Source of the DNA: Saliniplasma sp051745305
Lineage (GTDB): Archaea; Thermoplasmatota; Thermoplasmata; Halarchaeoplasmatales; Halarchaeoplasmataceae
Direction of reading: 5' to 3'
Length of the DNA: 6,921 bases
Assembly (NCBI GenBank): GCA_051745305.1
Contig: JBNJDY010000075.1
Span: 1 to 6,921, forward strand
Within the stretch, counting starts at the first letter, position 1. Every line of letters starts with the position of its first letter. The position numbers and the translations under genes are program-made. The notes under the pieces are model-generated. The model saw only the letters and a list, made by a program, of their open reading frames with translations. It was not told where the DNA came from and made no database searches. This document shows positions 6,212-6,921 of the stretch, one piece after another.

Positions 6212-6221
6212 TCATATATGA
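6212..6221 (+). promoter_or_regulatory. Palindromic TATA-like element upstream of the YeeE gene
   Basis: TCATATATGA is a perfect 10-bp palindrome. TCATATAT would place a transcription start near 6242, about 9 bases before the ATG at 6251. A GAGG (6241-6244) six bases before that ATG could serve as a ribosome binding site if transcription starts slightly earlier. A few bases upstream, AGTTCT (6168-6173) and AGAACT (6193-6198) form a loose inverted repeat with a 19-base loop. The 87-base gap holds nothing else I can recognise. Confidence 0.4.
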
Positions 6222-6250
6222 TGTCAAATATAATTAATTAGAGGATCAAG

Positions 6251-6769
6251 ATGAATCCATTAACAGATGATTTATGGTCGCCGTACATCGTTGGGGTAGG
6301 TATCGGAGTACTGGTATGGCTGAGCTTTATATTATCTAACAAAGCTATAGGGTGTTCTACCGCATATGCCAGGACATTCGGGATGTTGGAAAAGTTTGTT
6401 AGAGGGAAAAAGGTAGAAGAGAAACCATACTACAAAAAATTCGTACCGAAAATAGATTGGGAATGGATGCTGGTATTCGGAGTCGTTATAGGTGCTTTTC
6501 TGTCTTCGATCATATCCGGAAGTTTCAGAATCGAGATGATACCCCTGGTATGGGAAGAGACCATAGGTTCAAGCTATATTATCAGATTAATAGGTGCTCT
6601 AATAGGAGGTATACTACTTGGTTTTGGTGCTCGTATGGCCGGTGGATGTACAAGCGGCCACGGCATAAGCGGGACTATACAGCTTGCACTGAGCAGCTGG
6701 TTGGCATTCTTGTTTTTCTTCATTGGTGGGATACTGACTGCTTTTTTACTTTACGGAGGGGTTATCTAG
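6251..6769 (+). CDS. YeeE/YedE-family sulfur-compound transporter, N-terminal half protein
   Basis: This is an integral membrane protein of 172 residues, equal to one half of a full-length YeeE/YedE transporter, the family that includes the thiosulfate transporter TsuA. Membrane segments lie at about 11-29, 72-90, 107-128 and 147-168, with a Lys-rich loop at 49-68. The family cysteine motifs are present: AIGCSTAYARTFGM (32-45) with Cys35, and GARMAGGCTSGHGISG (126-141) with Cys133. In this family conserved cysteines line the substrate path and relay thiosulfate-type sulfur. The partner half starts on the base after this stop codon, so the two probably assemble into one transporter. The ATG at 6251 has GAGG six bases upstream. 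The exact sulfur substrate is inferred from the family; no sulfurtransferase gene is visible in the window. Confidence 0.9.
   Translation: MNPLTDDLWSPYIVGVGIGVLVWLSFILSNKAIGCSTAYARTFGMLEKFVRGKKVEEKPYYKKFVPKIDWEWMLVFGVVIGAFLSSIISGSFRIEMIPLVWEETIGSSYIIRLIGALIGGILLGFGARMAGGCTSGHGISGTIQLALSSWLAFLFFFIGGILTAFLLYGGVI
6755..6759 (+). promoter_or_regulatory. Ribosome binding site GGAGG for the second YeeE/YedE half
   Basis: GGAGG sits inside the last codons of the first half gene, 10 bases before the ATG at 6770. The stop TAG and start ATG are directly adjacent (TAGATG), which suggests coupled translation giving matched amounts of the two halves. Confidence 0.5.
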
Positions 6770-6921
6770 ATGTTTGAAGGACTTCACGACAACAGGAAAA
6801 AACAGCTCGTCATCGGTTTCTTCATCGGCACTGCATTCGGTTTCCTACTGGATAGAGGTGGGGCTACCGATTTTAACATTATCACGAATCAATTACTACT
6901 CAAAGATTTTACCGTCCTCAA
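6770..6921 (+). CDS. YeeE/YedE-family transporter, C-terminal half protein (partial, runs off the window)
   Basis: Only the first 50 codons are in the window, and the frame is open to the end. After a charged start (MFEGLHDNRKKQ) come a membrane segment VIGFFIGTAFGFLLDRGG (14-31) and QLLLKDFTVL (41-50). The G.AFGFLLDRGG and QLLL.DFTVLK-type stretches are typical of the second half of split YeeE/YedE transporters. It begins on the base after the stop of the first half and is almost certainly co-transcribed with it. The membrane partner role is inferred from the family and the adjacency; the remaining conserved cysteine region should lie beyond base 6921. Confidence 0.85.
   Translation, partial: MFEGLHDNRKKQLVIGFFIGTAFGFLLDRGGATDFNIITNQLLLKDFTVL

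Noticed and set aside
6457..6777. Open frame of 106 codons on the plus strand overlapping the YeeE gene
   Set aside because: It is an alternative frame of the first YeeE half; its translation is rich in Arg, Cys and Trp with no domain, and the overlapping frame is clearly YeeE.

Overview
The window reads as euryarchaeal chromosomal DNA. Four things point that way. Upstream regions of transcription-unit first genes carry BRE/TATA-like boxes about 25-38 bases before the start codon, in places that predict very short or no leaders. Genes inside operons instead have GGTGA-type ribosome binding sites. The first gene encodes a lipobox protein rich in Asp and Glu. There are no sigma-70 style promoters with an adjacent Shine-Dalgarno. 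The DNA is AT-rich. The acidic surface of the exported binding protein hints at a saline habitat. I cannot place the organism more precisely from sequence alone.

Bases 1-2931 hold one plus-strand operon for a polar amino-acid uptake ABC transporter, in the order binding lipoprotein, permease, ATPase, permease. The two permeases are paralogs and probably form a heterodimer energised by two copies of the ATPase, with the lipoprotein delivering the amino acid outside the membrane. The operon is tight (gaps of 38, 13 and 3 bases) and its promoter lies upstream of the window.

Bases 2932-3736 carry a separately promoted NIF3/YbgI-family metalloprotein gene that looks leaderless. It converges, with a 3-base gap, on a minus-strand two-gene unit (3740 to about 5120): a DUF599-type membrane protein followed by an overlapping membrane-anchored alpha/beta hydrolase. 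The start of the DUF599 gene is odd: a strong ribosome binding site points at an AUA codon rather than at the first AUG.

A 100-odd base divergent intergenic region (about 5118-5227) has promoters in both directions and a 17-base inverted repeat. To its right, on the plus strand, lie a two-domain GNAT acetyltransferase (5228-6163) and the start of a split YeeE/YedE sulfur-compound transporter. The first half is complete (6251-6769). The second half begins on the very next base (6770) and runs off the window.

Most of the window is ordinary housekeeping and transport content; I see no mobile element, RNA gene, CRISPR array or defence system. The points worth a second look are the DUF599 start, the DUF599-hydrolase pair, the inverted repeat in its promoter, and the mixed leaderless and Shine-Dalgarno initiation.
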